Source of the DNA: Photobacterium iliopiscarium
GTDB lineage: Bacteria > Pseudomonadota > Gammaproteobacteria > Enterobacterales > Vibrionaceae
Length of the DNA: 64,000 nt
NCBI RefSeq assembly: GCF_003026395.1
Contig: NZ_PYOO01000001.1
Location: 620,001-684,000, forward strand
Direction: 5' to 3'
Shown here: positions 46,113 to 56,127 of the stretch, in pieces
Layout of the letters: every line of letters starts with the position of its first letter
How positions within the stretch are numbered: the stretch's first letter is position 1
Made by a program: the position numbers and the translations under genes
The notes under the pieces: generated by a model
Database searches by the model: none
Seen by the model: the letters and a program-made list of their open reading frames with translations, nothing else
What the model was told of the DNA's origin: nothing

Positions 46113-48107
46113 TTATGCTAGTAGTTCTTTAGCATTGTTAACGATGTTTTCAACAGTAAAGCCGAACATTTTGAATAGCTCTTCAGCAGGCGCTGATTCA
46201 CCAAATGTTGTCATACCGATGATGCGACCGTTAAGGCCTACATACTTGTACCAGAAGTCAGCAATACCTGCTTCAATAGCGATACGCGCAGTAACATCTG
46301 CTGGTAATACGCTTTCACGGTAAGCAGCATCTTGCTTATCAAACAAATCAGTAGCAGGCATAGAAACTAGACGTACTTGACGACCAGCAGCTGTTAGCTC
46401 TGCGTATGCTTCTGCTGCGATACCTACTTCAGAACCAGTAGCGATCAAGATTAGCTCTGGCTTACCAGCACAATCTTTAAGGATGTAACCACCCTTAACG
46501 ATGTTAGCAACTTGCTCAGCAGTACGATCTTGTTGAGTTAGGTTTTGACGAGAGAAGATTAAAGATGTTGGACCATCTTTACGCTCAATCGCGTACTTCC
46601 AAGAAACAGCAGATTCAACTTGGTCACATGGACGCCATGTGCTCATGTTTGGTGTTAGACGTAGTGATGATACTTGCTCAACAGGTTGGTGAGTTGGACC
46701 ATCTTCGCCTAGGCCGATAGAATCGTGTGTGTACACTTGGATGTTCTGAATTTTCATCAGTGCAGCCATGCGTAGTGCGTTACGTGCGTATTCCATAAAC
46801 ATTAGGAATGTTGCGCCGTAAGGAACGAAACCACCGTGTAGTGCCATACCGTTGATCATTGCAGTCATACCAAATTCACGAACGCCGTAGTGAATGTAGT
46901 TGCCTGAAGCATCAGTTGGTGTGATTGACTTAGAGCCAGACCACATAGTTAGGTTTGATGGTGCAAGGTCAGCAGAACCGCCCATGAATTCAGGTAATAG
47001 TTTACCAAATGCTTCAAGTGCGTTTTGAGAGGCTTTACGTGATGCAATGTTAGCTGGGTTTGCTTGTAGATCAGCAATAACTTTGCTTGTTTCAGCTTCC
47101 CAGTTAGCAGGTAGACCACCAGTCATACGACGAGTAAACTCAGACGCTAGTTCAGGGAATGCTGCTGTGTATGCTGCAAACTTCTCGTTCCAAGATGCTT
47201 GCTTCGCTTTACCTGCTTCTTTTGCATCCCACTCAGCATAGATGTCTGCTGGAATTTCAAAAGGACCGTAGTTCCAACCAAGGAATTCACGAGCTGCTTT
47301 AATTTCTTCAGCACCTAGTGGAGCACCGTGACAGTCGTGAGAACCTGCTTTGTTTGGTGAACCAAAACCGATAATTGTTTTACAACAGATCAACGTAGGC
47401 TTAGTTGTTTCAGCTTTTGCTTCTTCAATAGCAGCATTGATTGCAGCAGCATCGTGGCCATCAACGTGACGGATTACATGCCAGTTGTAAGCTTCAAAAC
47501 GCTTAGCAGTATCGTCAGCGAACCAACCTTCTACTTCGCCATCGATAGAAATACCGTTGTCATCCCAGAAAGCAACTAGCTTACCAAGACCTAGCGTACC
47601 CGCTAGAGAACATGCTTCGTGAGAGATACCTTCCATCATACAACCGTCGCCCATGAAAGCGTAAGTGTTGTGGTTGACGATATCATGACCTTCACGGTTG
47701 AATTGTGCAGCCATTGCTTTTTCAGCAAGTGCCATACCAACAGCGTTAGTAATACCTTGGCCTAGAGGACCTGTTGTTGTTTCAACGCCAGGTGCGTAGC
47801 CGTATTCTGGGTGACCCGGTGTTTTTGAATGCAATTGACGGAAGTTTTTAAGATCGTCAATTGATAGGTCATAACCTGTTAGGTGAAGTAGCGAGTACAT
47901 AAGCATAGAGCCGTGGCCGTTTGATAATACAAAACGGTCGCGATCAGCCCATTTAGGGTCTTGTGGGTTATGGTCCATATGACCACGCCAAAGAACTTCA
48001 GCGATATCAGCCATGCCCATAGGTGCGCCAGGGTGACCAGAATTTGCTTGTTGTACGCCGTCCATGCTTAGAGCACGAATCGCGTTAGCTAACATTTTAT
48101 GTTCCAT
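46113..48107 (-). CDS. tkt: Transketolase
   Basis: A 664-residue thiamine-diphosphate enzyme of the pentose phosphate pathway, moving two-carbon units between sugar phosphates. [52 protein letters not shown] (ThDP-binding) and [14 protein letters not shown] are typical. Length is standard. The gene is downstream of tal with a stem between them. Vibrio carries the same tal-tkt pair on chromosome 2 in addition to chromosome 1 copies. Confidence 0.97.
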   Translation of the reverse strand: MEHKMLANAIRALSMDGVQQANSGHPGAPMGMADIAEVLWRGHMDHNPQDPKWADRDRFVLSNGHGSMLMYSLLHLTGYDLSIDDLKNFRQLHSKTPGHPEYGYAPGVETTTGPLGQGITNAVGMALAEKAMAAQFNREGHDIVNHNTYAFMGDGCMMEGISHEACSLAGTLGLGKLVAFWDDNGISIDGEVEGWFADDTAKRFEAYNWHVIRHVDGHDAAAINAAIEEAKAETTKPTLICCKTIIGFGSPNKAGSHDCHGAPLGAEEIKAAREFLGWNYGPFEIPADIYAEWDAKEAGKAKQASWNEKFAAYTAAFPELASEFTRRMTGGLPANWEAETSKVIADLQANPANIASRKASQNALEAFGKLLPEFMGGSADLAPSNLTMWSGSKSITPTDASGNYIHYGVREFGMTAMINGMALHGGFVPYGATFLMFMEYARNALRMAALMKIQNIQVYTHDSIGLGEDGPTHQPVEQVSSLRLTPNMSTWRPCDQVESAVSWKYAIERKDGPTSLIFSRQNLTQQDRTAEQVANIVKGGYILKDCAGKPELILIATGSEVGIAAEAYAELTAAGRQVRLVSMPATDLFDKQDAAYRESVLPADVTARIAIEAGIADFWYKYVGLNGRIIGMTTFGESAPAEELFKMFGFTVENIVNNAKELLA

Positions 48108-48144
48108 AGTGTTTCCACCAAAATATTAAGTAAATTTAAAATTA

Positions 48145-48171
48145 AGAAAGCGGCTCTAGGAGCCGCTTTCT
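48145..48171 (-). terminator. Strong stem between tal and tkt
   Basis: AGAAAGCGGCTC (48145-48156) and GAGCCGCTTTCT (48160-48171) form a perfect 12-bp stem with a 3-nt loop, followed on the minus strand by TTAATTTTA. It could terminate some transcripts and so lower tkt relative to tal. Confidence 0.65.
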
Positions 48172-48188
48172 GAAATAGTGCTTAGCGA

Positions 48189-49139
48189 TTAAAGACGATC
48201 TGCGATCATTGTCTCTAGTTTGCCTTGGTCTACTGCGAAGTTACGAATACCTTCAGCTAGTTTCTCAACAGCCATTGCTTCTTGGTTGTGATCCCATAGG
48301 AATTCAGCGTGAGTCATAGCCGCAGGACGTGCTTTTAGCTCAGTTGCTGGAAGTAGTTTCTGCTCAACAACACCAGTTGCATCTTCAAGTTCTTGAAGAA
48401 GTTGTGGGCTGATTGTTAGGCGGTCACAACCTGCTAACTCAAGGATTTCACCAATGCTACGGAAGCTTGCGCCCATAACTACTGTATTGTAACCGTGTTC
48501 TTTGTAGTAGTTATAGATGTTAGTCACAGAGATCACACCTGGATCTTCTTGTGCTTCAAAACTACGGCCTTCTTTCGCTTTGTACCAATCCATAATACGA
48601 CCAACAAATGGTGAGATTAGGAATACGCCAGCTTCAGCACATGCACGTGCTTGAGCGAAAGAGAATAGAAGTGTTAGGTTACAGTTGATGCCTTCTTTTT
48701 CAAGAATTTCAGCAGCACGGATACCTTCCCAAGTTGACGCTAGTTTGATCAAAATACGATCGTTGCTGATGCCAGCATCGTTGTAAAGTTTGATTAGGTG
48801 GCGAGCTTTAATTACGCTTTCTTCAGTGTTAAAAGAAAGACGAGCATCAACTTCAGTAGAGATACGACCAGGAACAACATTTAGGATTTCTTTACCAATG
48901 TTGACTGCAAGCATGTCGCAAGTATCTTTGATTTGCTGTGCTTTATCATTGCTTTGTGCTTTTGCGTAAGCAATTGATTGGTCAATTAGAGGTGCATATT
49001 CAGCGATTTGTGCTGCTTTTAAGATCAATGATGGATTTGTTGTCGCATCTTCAGGCTGGTATTTGCTGATATCTTTGATGTCACCAGTGTCAGCAACAAC
49101 AGTAGTTAGTGCGCGTAGTTGTTCTAATTTTGTGCTCAT
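48189..49139 (-). CDS. tal: Transaldolase
   Basis: A 316-residue class I transaldolase that moves a dihydroxyacetone unit between sugar phosphates. [33 protein letters not shown] (Schiff-base lysine) and [19 protein letters not shown] are conserved. Length matches TalB. It heads the tal-tkt pair. Confidence 0.97.
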   Translation of the reverse strand: MSTKLEQLRALTTVVADTGDIKDISKYQPEDATTNPSLILKAAQIAEYAPLIDQSIAYAKAQSNDKAQQIKDTCDMLAVNIGKEILNVVPGRISTEVDARLSFNTEESVIKARHLIKLYNDAGISNDRILIKLASTWEGIRAAEILEKEGINCNLTLLFSFAQARACAEAGVFLISPFVGRIMDWYKAKEGRSFEAQEDPGVISVTNIYNYYKEHGYNTVVMGASFRSIGEILELAGCDRLTISPQLLQELEDATGVVEQKLLPATELKARPAAMTHAEFLWDHNQEAMAVEKLAEGIRNFAVDQGKLETMIADRL

Positions 49140-49535
49140 ATCGATCGACCTTATGTATAGGGCTTATGTCATGGTGGCATCAGTTATAGCCTGAAATGCC
49201 ACCATGTTCAAAAGAATTAATACTTACTCTAAGCATATTCATGATAACCATTAGCTCACCGAGTGAGCGGATGGAATGCACTAGAGCATTTGATGGTTTG
49301 ATAATTGTCTTTTTTGGCTTTTTTGTCAATTTAAAATGGGAATAAATCATATTCAGATCGCAATAAAAGCAGTTTTAGATTTTATTTATTGTTTTGTTAT
49401 TGATGTGATGTGTTTTTTTACTTTTCACTGGTTGAACATTTGATCTGGAGGTTGATCATTTGTACTGGCTTGTTAATGATGAAAAGTTACTATTTTATTA
49501 AATAACCGCGGGTAAATGTTACATGACATCCATCA
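49140..49535. other. A/T-rich spacer upstream of tal
   Basis: No gene or clear regulatory site found by eye. It must contain the tal promoter. Confidence 0.4.
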
Positions 49536-49654
49536 ATACCAATTGATAATCTAATTTATTATCCTTTTATATCATTATCTACAGCGAATGCTTGCGAGGA
49601 TGATCAGGGATCTCATGCTTTTAAGCGATGATAACGTAATAATTGGATTGGTAT
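49536..49654. repeat. 119-bp interspersed repeat, copy 2
   Basis: It begins ATACCAATTGATAATCTAAT and ends AATAATTGGATTGGTAT, so its ends are inverted repeats (ATACCAAT/ATTGGTAT). It is the same length as copy 1 (45871-45989) and its first 30 positions agree at about 23. It sits between tal and cspA. Confidence 0.62.
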
Positions 49655-49772
49655 AAATATTTACTCATGGATGTAAGAAGAAATGTAATAACAGTAAATG
49701 CGGTGATAGTTCAGTTAAGGCGTCGTTGAGTGACGATAGAGAAGACGGGGGGAATGGATTAAATAACAGGTA

Positions 49773-49803
49773 TAAAAAATGCCGGCTATAGCCAGCATTT
49801 TTA
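49773..49803 (-). terminator. Terminator of cold-shock gene 1
   Basis: AAAAATGC-CGGCTATAGCCAGCATTTTT forms a stem with T runs on both strands, just after the cspA stop. Nearly the same sequence follows cold-shock gene 2. Confidence 0.8.
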
Positions 49804-49824
49804 TTATTTATCAACGAGGATAAA

Positions 49825-50037
49825 TTAGATAGCTACAACGTTTGCAGCTTGAAGACCTTTTTGGCCTTGTTCTACTTCGAAAGACACTTTTTGGCCTTCA
49901 GCAAGTGTTTTGAAGCCTTCAGAAGCGATAGCACGGAAGTGAACGAATACGTCAGCACCGCCGTTGTCTTGAGTAATAAAACCAAAACCTTTCTCTTCGT
50001 TAAACCATTTTACTAGACCAGTTGTTTGATTAGACAT
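49825..50037 (-). CDS. cspA: Cold-shock protein, CspA family (copy 1)
   Basis: A 70-residue single-stranded nucleic acid-binding protein with the OB fold. [12 protein letters not shown] and DVFVHF are the two RNA-binding motifs. It differs from copy 2 at 62739 only in the last residue (Ile against Leu). AAGGGG lies upstream of the ATG. A long conserved leader precedes it (see its own entry). Confidence 0.97.
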
Positions 50038-50240
50038 GTGATGCCCCTTATATAGATGATTAATTAACCGCTAAAATGCGATGTATTAAGTGGTTAAATT
50101 ATTAATGTTACTGCCAAAACAAGGGAAACACTGAGGTACAAAACGATAACGTTGCTGTAGCTAAAAGTTTAACTGTGACTTGGTGTTGCATTTAATAACG
50201 TCCTGAACAACAGAACGAGACAGATAATAACAGCTGTTTG
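50038..50240 (-). promoter_or_regulatory. Conserved 5' leader of cold-shock gene 1
   Basis: About 200 bases upstream of cspA copy 1 match the same region of copy 2 in long blocks, such as TTAATTAACCGCTAAAATGC, TTAAATTATTAATGTTACTG and TTGGTGTTGCATTTAATAAC. This is well beyond the ribosome site and promoter, so it probably folds into the temperature-sensing leader known for CspA mRNAs. Confidence 0.7.
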
Positions 50241-50761
50241 TTTTTTGTACAGCTATTTTTATCGATATGAGTAAAAAAGATTCTTGCTGTTAGTGTGGCG
50301 CTAGAAAGAAAGGTATAACGCCATTGAGAGAAGTGAACATTTTTTATGTGATAAAGCCTATCTAAATCTTCCTTATCCTATCTGTTGTGCGTGAACGTGC
50401 GATCACGTGATGCGGGTATAGATGGATACTGTTCAATACAGCCCTTTATTAGCCAAAGTTACGTAACACGTTTCTGCCCCTTTATGCGTTAGACCTTTTA
50501 CTCATTCATATCGTATTAACGTGATTTTTGATTAGTTTTATTTTTCTATTTGTAATTAATCAGACTGATCTAATACATTTCTTACTTTCTACATTTTAAA
50601 TCAACACTTTGAAACAAAATAATGCAATCAAGCTAATTATATTTATGAGTTAAATTGATTATAATTGTCTGGATTTATGGGCATTATGTTGCGTGATAGT
50701 AAGAATGCTTACTAATAAGCTGTTAGCTCTCTCGAGCATTAACTCAATACAGAGGTGAAAT
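50241..50761. other. Spacer between cspA leader and the 194-aa gene
   Basis: A/T-rich, with no gene I can support. The promoters for cspA (minus) and the next gene (plus) must lie here. Confidence 0.4.
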
Positions 50762-51346
50762 TTGAGTTTTAAGTCTTTTGTGGATGTACTTAGTTCAGTC
50801 GCATCTCTTGTAGCGATTGTATCAGTCCTTATCGCTTGGTCTCGAAGTCGACTCAAGCCGTTAAAACTAAAAAGAGTCTTGGTGCATAAAAAGAAAACTT
50901 CTACGACATTTTTTCTCTACTTTATAAATCGGCAAGCTTATCCTGTAAAAATTAGGTACTTAAAATGCTTCACGAAAGTGACATTTCAAGTATCACAAAA
51001 GAACAACTGTCGTCCCGAAAGACGACAATTGTTGGATTACGATGATCTTGTATTTCAAACTCAAGATGAATATGAAATAGAAGCATATGCTGACTGTTCT
51101 ATAAAGATAGAATGCGATGAACCGATCGCTGTCGACTCAGATAAGTTTGTGGTCTCAACTCAGACATCTCACGGTTATCACTTATTGAAAGTGCGAGACA
51201 TTGATATTGTTCATATGGGAACTGGCTCAGTTGGATATCTAGTACCTTTTAAAGAAACATTCGACAACAAGATTAAAGCTAGGGTATACCATGTATTTTC
51301 TATCGTGCGATTTTATGTTCGCAAACTCTTCAAAAAAGAGAGTTAA
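50762..51346 (+). CDS. Orphan membrane-anchored protein
   Basis: A 194-residue protein that I do not recognise. One hydrophobic segment near the N-terminus (SVASLVAIVSVLIAW, about residues 12-26) is followed by basic residues (RSRLKPLKLKR), then a soluble domain of mixed strand character. The start is TTG at 50762 with AGAGGT five bases upstream; no better start lies in frame. It stands alone between non-homologous genes, with several inverted repeats downstream, which suggests an accessory gene. It may have been acquired by transfer, but this is inference. Confidence 0.6.
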   Translation: MSFKSFVDVLSSVASLVAIVSVLIAWSRSRLKPLKLKRVLVHKKKTSTTFFLYFINRQAYPVKIRYLKCFTKVTFQVSQKNNCRPERRQLLDYDDLVFQTQDEYEIEAYADCSIKIECDEPIAVDSDKFVVSTQTSHGYHLLKVRDIDIVHMGTGSVGYLVPFKETFDNKIKARVYHVFSIVRFYVRKLFKKES

Positions 51347-51865
51347 CAAATAAGGATATGTGCCGCGTAGCCGACACCTATCCGAAGTGTGGGACAAACC
51401 CAGCAAATATCATGAAGGGTGATGTTGAACAGTCGAACATAACATTACCCTCACTTTTCCTAATACCTACCAGCCCAAATAGAGCTGTATCCATAACACG
51501 CTTTTGTCTAATAACGAGTTAAGTTTGTTTGAGTTAGATTTGTTAGTATGCATAAAATTTGTGATGTTAAATACCGCCTATCGAGGAGGTATTTTTGTAT
51601 TTGGTTGTTATCGCAGATTAGATTTGTGAGACTAAATAATGAAAATTTACTCAAGAAATGGTTTTCGATAGGCTTAATTTTAGTGGTGGTCTTTATTTGG
51701 GCTTAAAATCATTTATTGTTACGATGACGTTAATTGTATTGTGTATGCAATGCTATTGCTTAGTGATAAGCAAGATATGCAAAAAAGACTTATAGATTAT
51801 TGTCTAGTTTACAAATAAATTAATGAAAACCGCTTGCTGTAGCGGTTTTTTATCAATGAAATTCG
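51347..51865. other. Spacer with three stem-loops between convergent genes
   Basis: It contains an imperfect pair GGATATGTGCCG/CCGACACCTATCC (51353-51383), AGGGTGATGTT/AACATTACCCT (51417-51452, one mismatch), AATACCGCCT/AGGAGGTATT (51570-51593) with a T run suited to end the 194-aa gene, and AAAACCGCT/AGCGGTTTT (51826-51849) suited to the minus-strand gene. No gene is seen. Confidence 0.55.
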
Positions 51866-53356
51866 TTATTGTAATAACTGTTCAAGCGTCATCGGTGAAG
51901 ACATTAAGCCCAGTGTTTGTGCGGGGGTTATTCCGGCTTTATTTTGATGGCAAAGGTTATGCCAAGCACGATAAATATCCAATAATGGTAATAAGCTAGC
52001 AGGGCGCAGTTTACGTCGTGGCTCATTAACCATATGGTTAAACTGATCATAAAAACGCTGTTGATAAGCTGTTGCTGCATGATGAGTGGCAATCGTTAAC
52101 CAGTGTTGTTGATTTTTTTTATTACCCCCAAGGTGACAAATACCCTTATTGGCGCTTTTATTACGACTAAATGCCCACCGATCTCGCCACCATCCCATTA
52201 AGACAATATCAATTTTTTCAATTTGCTGTCCGTGTTGCCATTGCTGATCTTCAACCACATAAAGCGGGTCGATAGTATGGTTATTAATACGATCAATAAA
52301 AACAGATAAACACGCTGAACGTAATAAGGTTTCTTGCGGCATAAACACCGCTAAAGTGGGAATGTTTTGATTGAGTAACTCACGTAAATATAAAAAATGA
52401 CTATATACCGTGTATTGCGGCCGAATCAAACACCCTTTGGTTGGATAATGAATTGTGACTTGGCCACTAAGTGGATTTTCCATATTTTTACGAGCTAAAA
52501 TTTGACGGTAAGTAGTATCAATATGGGCGAGCAAACCTTGTGATAACGGCGGTGCGCTTTGTGGGTAATGGTTGTTATGTGGGGTAATAAAGCGAGTGCC
52601 ATTACAATAGGCGTCGTGGTGTGTAACTGATGTGGTTGCTGATTGAGTTTGGTAATTAACGTGTTGGCTTATGACATAGCCTGAATTAACCTCAGCCGTT
52701 GCTATCCATAATACGCCATTATTACTTTGAGGTTGCAATGGCGTAAGATCGGTTGCTAGCTGGCGATCTTGTGATTGTTTACCTAAACGGGCATCAAAAA
52801 TCGTTAATTGATGACGACAGCGCGCTGCAATATTATTTAATTGGTCATAAAAGGTTTTAGGATTCATGTCGAGACGTCGGCAAATTTCCCGTACGGTATA
52901 ACCCGTAAATAAATACGCTAATAATTTTTGTTGTAATTGGTGTTTATTATTACTGCTTGACCAAGGATCGACAAAAGTATGATGACAAGCTTTACAGCGA
53001 TAGCGCTGACGTTCGCCGCTAAAACCAAAAGCATGATAATACTGACGGTTAGTGAGAACGGGCAATCCATTATGCAGGCAGTCATTATTTGAACATGCCG
53101 CTAAACCACTATTTTGTTCTAGTTTTAAACGTTGTTTTTCTGCAACAACATCATAATTACTGAGTACGGGAGGAAAAGCACCACATTCACGGCAGATCAG
53201 AACTGGTCGTTGAAGATTGCTATTTTGTAGAACATATAAATCAGGATCGGTACGACTAAAATTAGCGCAAGCGACAGTTTTACAATAATTGAACTGAATA
53301 TCATCACAAGCCGGCGGCAATTGATCTAGAGTGGTAGATATCGAGGATAAAGTCAT
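51866..53356 (-). CDS. Zinc-ribbon/HTH protein resembling an IS1-type transposase
   Basis: A 496-residue protein with two N-terminal zinc ribbons (Cys25, 30, 55, 58 and Cys88, 93, 121, 124). The second, ERQRYRCKACHHTFVDPW, is like IS1 InsA-type ribbons. A helix-turn-helix follows (REICRRLDMNPKTFYDQL, residues 156-173), then a domain with WIATAEVNSGYVIS that could be a worn DDE-type fold. No inverted repeats or target duplication flank it and it is intact, so it may be a domesticated transposase or a regulator. It lies downstream of deoD with a terminator between. Confidence 0.6.
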   Translation of the reverse strand: MTLSSISTTLDQLPPACDDIQFNYCKTVACANFSRTDPDLYVLQNSNLQRPVLICRECGAFPPVLSNYDVVAEKQRLKLEQNSGLAACSNNDCLHNGLPVLTNRQYYHAFGFSGERQRYRCKACHHTFVDPWSSSNNKHQLQQKLLAYLFTGYTVREICRRLDMNPKTFYDQLNNIAARCRHQLTIFDARLGKQSQDRQLATDLTPLQPQSNNGVLWIATAEVNSGYVISQHVNYQTQSATTSVTHHDAYCNGTRFITPHNNHYPQSAPPLSQGLLAHIDTTYRQILARKNMENPLSGQVTIHYPTKGCLIRPQYTVYSHFLYLRELLNQNIPTLAVFMPQETLLRSACLSVFIDRINNHTIDPLYVVEDQQWQHGQQIEKIDIVLMGWWRDRWAFSRNKSANKGICHLGGNKKNQQHWLTIATHHAATAYQQRFYDQFNHMVNEPRRKLRPASLLPLLDIYRAWHNLCHQNKAGITPAQTLGLMSSPMTLEQLLQ

Positions 53357-53469
53357 AGAACATTGCCTGATTGTATTTAAGAAAGCGTAATTATACCTAA
53401 TTGAAATAATGATATGGAGATACTGTTAACATTATTAATTTATTGAGCGAGGTAAATATTAGCAGGTAT

Positions 53470-53510
53470 AAAAAAAGTGAAAAACGTATCAATAGACATG
53501 TTTTTCACTC
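53470..53510 (-). terminator. Terminator after deoD
   Basis: AGTGAAAAAC (53476-53485) pairs with GTTTTTCACT (53500-53509). On the minus strand the stem is followed by a seven-T run. Confidence 0.8.
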
Positions 53511-53552
53511 TTGTTCTATAGCGTTATAGACGGTGTATTACCGTTATAAAAA

Positions 53553-54263
53553 TTATAGATTGATTGCAGTTTCTAATGCTACGTTCATCATTTCATTGAA
53601 TGAATGTTGACGTGCTTCTGCACTTAGTTTCTCGCCACGTTTGATGTGATCAGAAACAGTTAGAATAGTCAGTGCTTTAGCACCAAGCTCTGCTGCAACA
53701 CCGTAGATGCCAGCTGCTTCCATGTCTACACCTAGGATGCCTAGTTGTTCCATTTTATCGAACAGACCTACTTCTGGGCTGTAGAATAAATCAGCAGAGA
53801 ATACATTACCAACACGAACGGCAACATTTTGTGCACGTGCTTGGTTTACTGCTGTTTCTAATAAGTGGTAATCAGCAATAGCCGCAAAATCATGATTAGC
53901 GAAACGAATGCGGTTAACTTTAGAGTCAGTTGAAGCACCCATTGCAATGATAACATCCATTAATTTAACGTCATCATGAACAGCACCACAACTACCAATA
54001 CGAATGATGTTTTTAACACCAAAATCTTTGATTAGTTCATGAACGTAAATAGAGCATGATGGAATACCCATGCCATGACCCATTACTGATACAGGTTTAC
54101 CCTTGTAAGTACCAGTAAAACCGTACATGCCGCGTACATCACATACACGTTTTACATCTTCTAGGTAAGTTTCTGCAATAAACTGCGCGCGAAGTGGATC
54201 ACCCGGCATTAGAATTGTTTCTGCAAAATCGCCAACTTCAGCATTGATATGTGGAGTAGCCAT
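53553..54263 (-). CDS. deoD: Purine nucleoside phosphorylase, DeoD type
   Basis: A 236-residue hexameric phosphorylase that splits purine nucleosides into base and ribose-1-phosphate. [44 protein letters not shown] and [17 protein letters not shown] with SDH are conserved. It stands alone, outside the deoCABD operon, and is probably the second copy kept on chromosome 2 in Vibrio. A CRP-like site lies upstream. Confidence 0.96.
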   Translation of the reverse strand: MATPHINAEVGDFAETILMPGDPLRAQFIAETYLEDVKRVCDVRGMYGFTGTYKGKPVSVMGHGMGIPSCSIYVHELIKDFGVKNIIRIGSCGAVHDDVKLMDVIIAMGASTDSKVNRIRFANHDFAAIADYHLLETAVNQARAQNVAVRVGNVFSADLFYSPEVGLFDKMEQLGILGVDMEAAGIYGVAAELGAKALTILTVSDHIKRGEKLSAEARQHSFNEMMNVALETAINL

Positions 54264-54350
54264 GAAGAGCTCCTAGGTTTATGAGTTATCAGAAGCAGAG
54301 TTTGTGCTTCAATTTATGGTAGTAGTTTATGAAATAAAATATCCAAATCT

Positions 54351-54366
54351 TGAGATCTTGATCACA
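54351..54366 (-). promoter_or_regulatory. CRP-like site upstream of deoD
   Basis: On the minus strand TGTGATCAAGATCTCA matches TGTGA-N6-TCACA with one mismatch and has the internal GATC symmetry of strong CRP sites. It lies about 90 bases before the deoD start. The rest of the 440-bp gap to 54703 is A/T-rich and carries no other gene. Confidence 0.6.
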
Positions 54367-54703
54367 AAATTCAGGCTATTTTATTTAATCAACAACATTG
54401 ATTACCAAATCTGTTGAAACTGTGAGGGGTATCGTTTTCTTTTTTATAGTTGTTTAAATGTAAAATTAAGCGATTATTAATGAATTCAATATTTAACTAA
54501 TTAATAATATAGGTTTTTATTTTTATGGGTGTGTTTTTTTTATCTGTTATTAAAAAATTGATCGCAATAAAAATGTAATGGATTACATTGAATAAGATTG
54601 AGTAAAGGTCATTTTTTGATGATAAAAATAATCAATGTTGAAAGAGGTTCTTGTTGGTCATGATCTTGGGTAGAATTAACAAAAAAGGCAGTTTGAGAAT
54701 AAT

Positions 54704-54910
54704 ATGTATAATTTAACCCAATTATCCGACAGTGAAAGAATGCGTATCGAACTAGATAAGCAAGCTTCCTATACTGTTTGGAAAGTTAAAAATGGCAAAG
54801 TAGGTTATGAAGCGTTTGCTGAGCTAACCAATAACATTGAAGATGATGATGAACGTGAGTTTTGCCAACAAGCGATTATTAAATATAAATCCCAAATGGG
54901 GGTTAATTAA
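54704..54910 (+). CDS. DUF3283-type small protein
   Basis: A 68-residue acidic protein. The start MYNLTQLSDSERMRIELDKQ and ASYTVWKVKNGKVG resemble the small DUF3283 family of Vibrionaceae, of unknown function, as I recall it. There is no signal peptide or membrane segment. Confidence 0.7.
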   Translation: MYNLTQLSDSERMRIELDKQASYTVWKVKNGKVGYEAFAELTNNIEDDDEREFCQQAIIKYKSQMGVN

Positions 54911-55122
54911 TAGGCGTAATTAGTCAGATAAATTGCAAGCTACAAAGGGTTATGTATGCCGCTTAGGGCATTTAGCATAATAGCTATAATTATTGATGAT
55001 ATGACGTTTTATCTGTTTTGATCGTATCGTATTATTACTGTACGAATACTGGCTTAAAATAGAGATTATTGCCTTAATATTGCGTATTATGCGTGCGGAA
55101 ATTAATCAAATGGTGAACGATA

Positions 55123-55521
55123 GTGAAGACAACTGAATTTTCTGCTCTTGATGACGATAATAATAAACCTGAATTATCATTTTCATTACACGCAGAAAAA
55201 CGTTCTGGGCATAAAGCGCCACTGGCGAATACCCCTGATTTTAGCCAACCTGCATTGGGTTTAGATGCAGGTAATGACAACATAGCGACTGAAATTATGA
55301 CAAAGCCTCGTTCTAAGCGTTTAACGGATTGCCCTGCTTGTGATGGTACGGTATCTCGTCGTGCACATTTCTGTCCTCATTGTGGTGAACCCGATCCTTC
55401 GCGCCATATGCAACGAACACAATGGGTTTCTCGTATTGTGTGGACAGTGATTATTGTTGCGGTAGCTTGGTATACTTACACATCTTTAGTACCACTTATT
55501 GTTGATCGTCTTAAAGGATGA
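55123..55521 (+). CDS. Zinc-ribbon membrane protein
   Basis: A 132-residue protein with a polar N-terminal half, a zinc ribbon (CPACDGTVSRRAHFCPHCG, about residues 70-88) and one C-terminal membrane segment (IVWTVIIVAVAWYTYTSLVPLIV). The start is GTG 55123 with a poor ribosome site (GGTGA), so it could begin elsewhere. Function unknown. A terminator follows. Confidence 0.7.
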   Translation: MKTTEFSALDDDNNKPELSFSLHAEKRSGHKAPLANTPDFSQPALGLDAGNDNIATEIMTKPRSKRLTDCPACDGTVSRRAHFCPHCGEPDPSRHMQRTQWVSRIVWTVIIVAVAWYTYTSLVPLIVDRLKG

Positions 55522-55550
55522 TGTAGCATAAAACTGACTTTTTAAGCCAT

Positions 55551-55590
55551 AACCCTAATAGCTGTGATGAAGTATTAGGGTTTTTTATTA
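55551..55590 (+). terminator. Terminator after the zinc-ribbon gene
   Basis: AACCCTAATA (55551-55560) pairs with TATTAGGGTT (55573-55582), followed by a T run. Confidence 0.85.
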
Positions 55591-55609
55591 CGTATTTATT
55601 GTTTATTAA

Positions 55610-55849
55610 TTAATGTGTTTTTTGCATACCACGGGTTTGATTCATGGTCCGTGATCCCGCAGTACCATAGCTATTAATGTCATAGCGATTAGGTGAATAT
55701 CCAATGCGAGTACGATAACGACGATCGAGTGGATATAAATTTATATTATAACTATCGATAAGTTGTTTGATGACCACATCCATTTCTTTTTGTGGTGTAT
55801 TTTGTTCTCTAAGATAGTAATAAAGATTCTCTGCGCGTTGTTGATTCAT
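55610..55849 (-). CDS. Small basic protein of unknown function
   Basis: A 79-residue protein beginning MNQQRAENLYYYLREQN, rich in Tyr, Arg and Asn, with no membrane segment. GGAGGG lies seven to eight bases upstream of the ATG, a strong ribosome site that makes it a real gene. No family recognised. Confidence 0.65.
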   Translation of the reverse strand: MNQQRAENLYYYLREQNTPQKEMDVVIKQLIDSYNINLYPLDRRYRTRIGYSPNRYDINSYGTAGSRTMNQTRGMQKTH

Positions 55850-56127
55850 TGTGCCCTCCGAGGGGAAATATTTGCTGAGAAGTAATTAGGAATACACAGG
55901 AAAGTTGATTGAATAACAACAAAGGTATTGCTGTTATGTGGCACAAATTATAATCAATATTGAAGAAATGATAATCGGGTAAATACTTAAATGACTTTTA
56001 CCAAAATGTAATAATAAAGCGGCGATTAGGTTAATTATTTCAGTATTTGAATGTAACGAAGAATTTGTTTGCTTAATGATGTATTTTAGCTAACAATAAA
56101 ACAGTGTTCAAATGTGGGTATATTAAT

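Noticed and set aside
51347-51560. Possible attC-like cassette site after the 194-aa gene
   Set aside because: Stem pairs exist but the core GTTRRRY and the VCR-like consensus are not seen, so an integron cassette is not supported.
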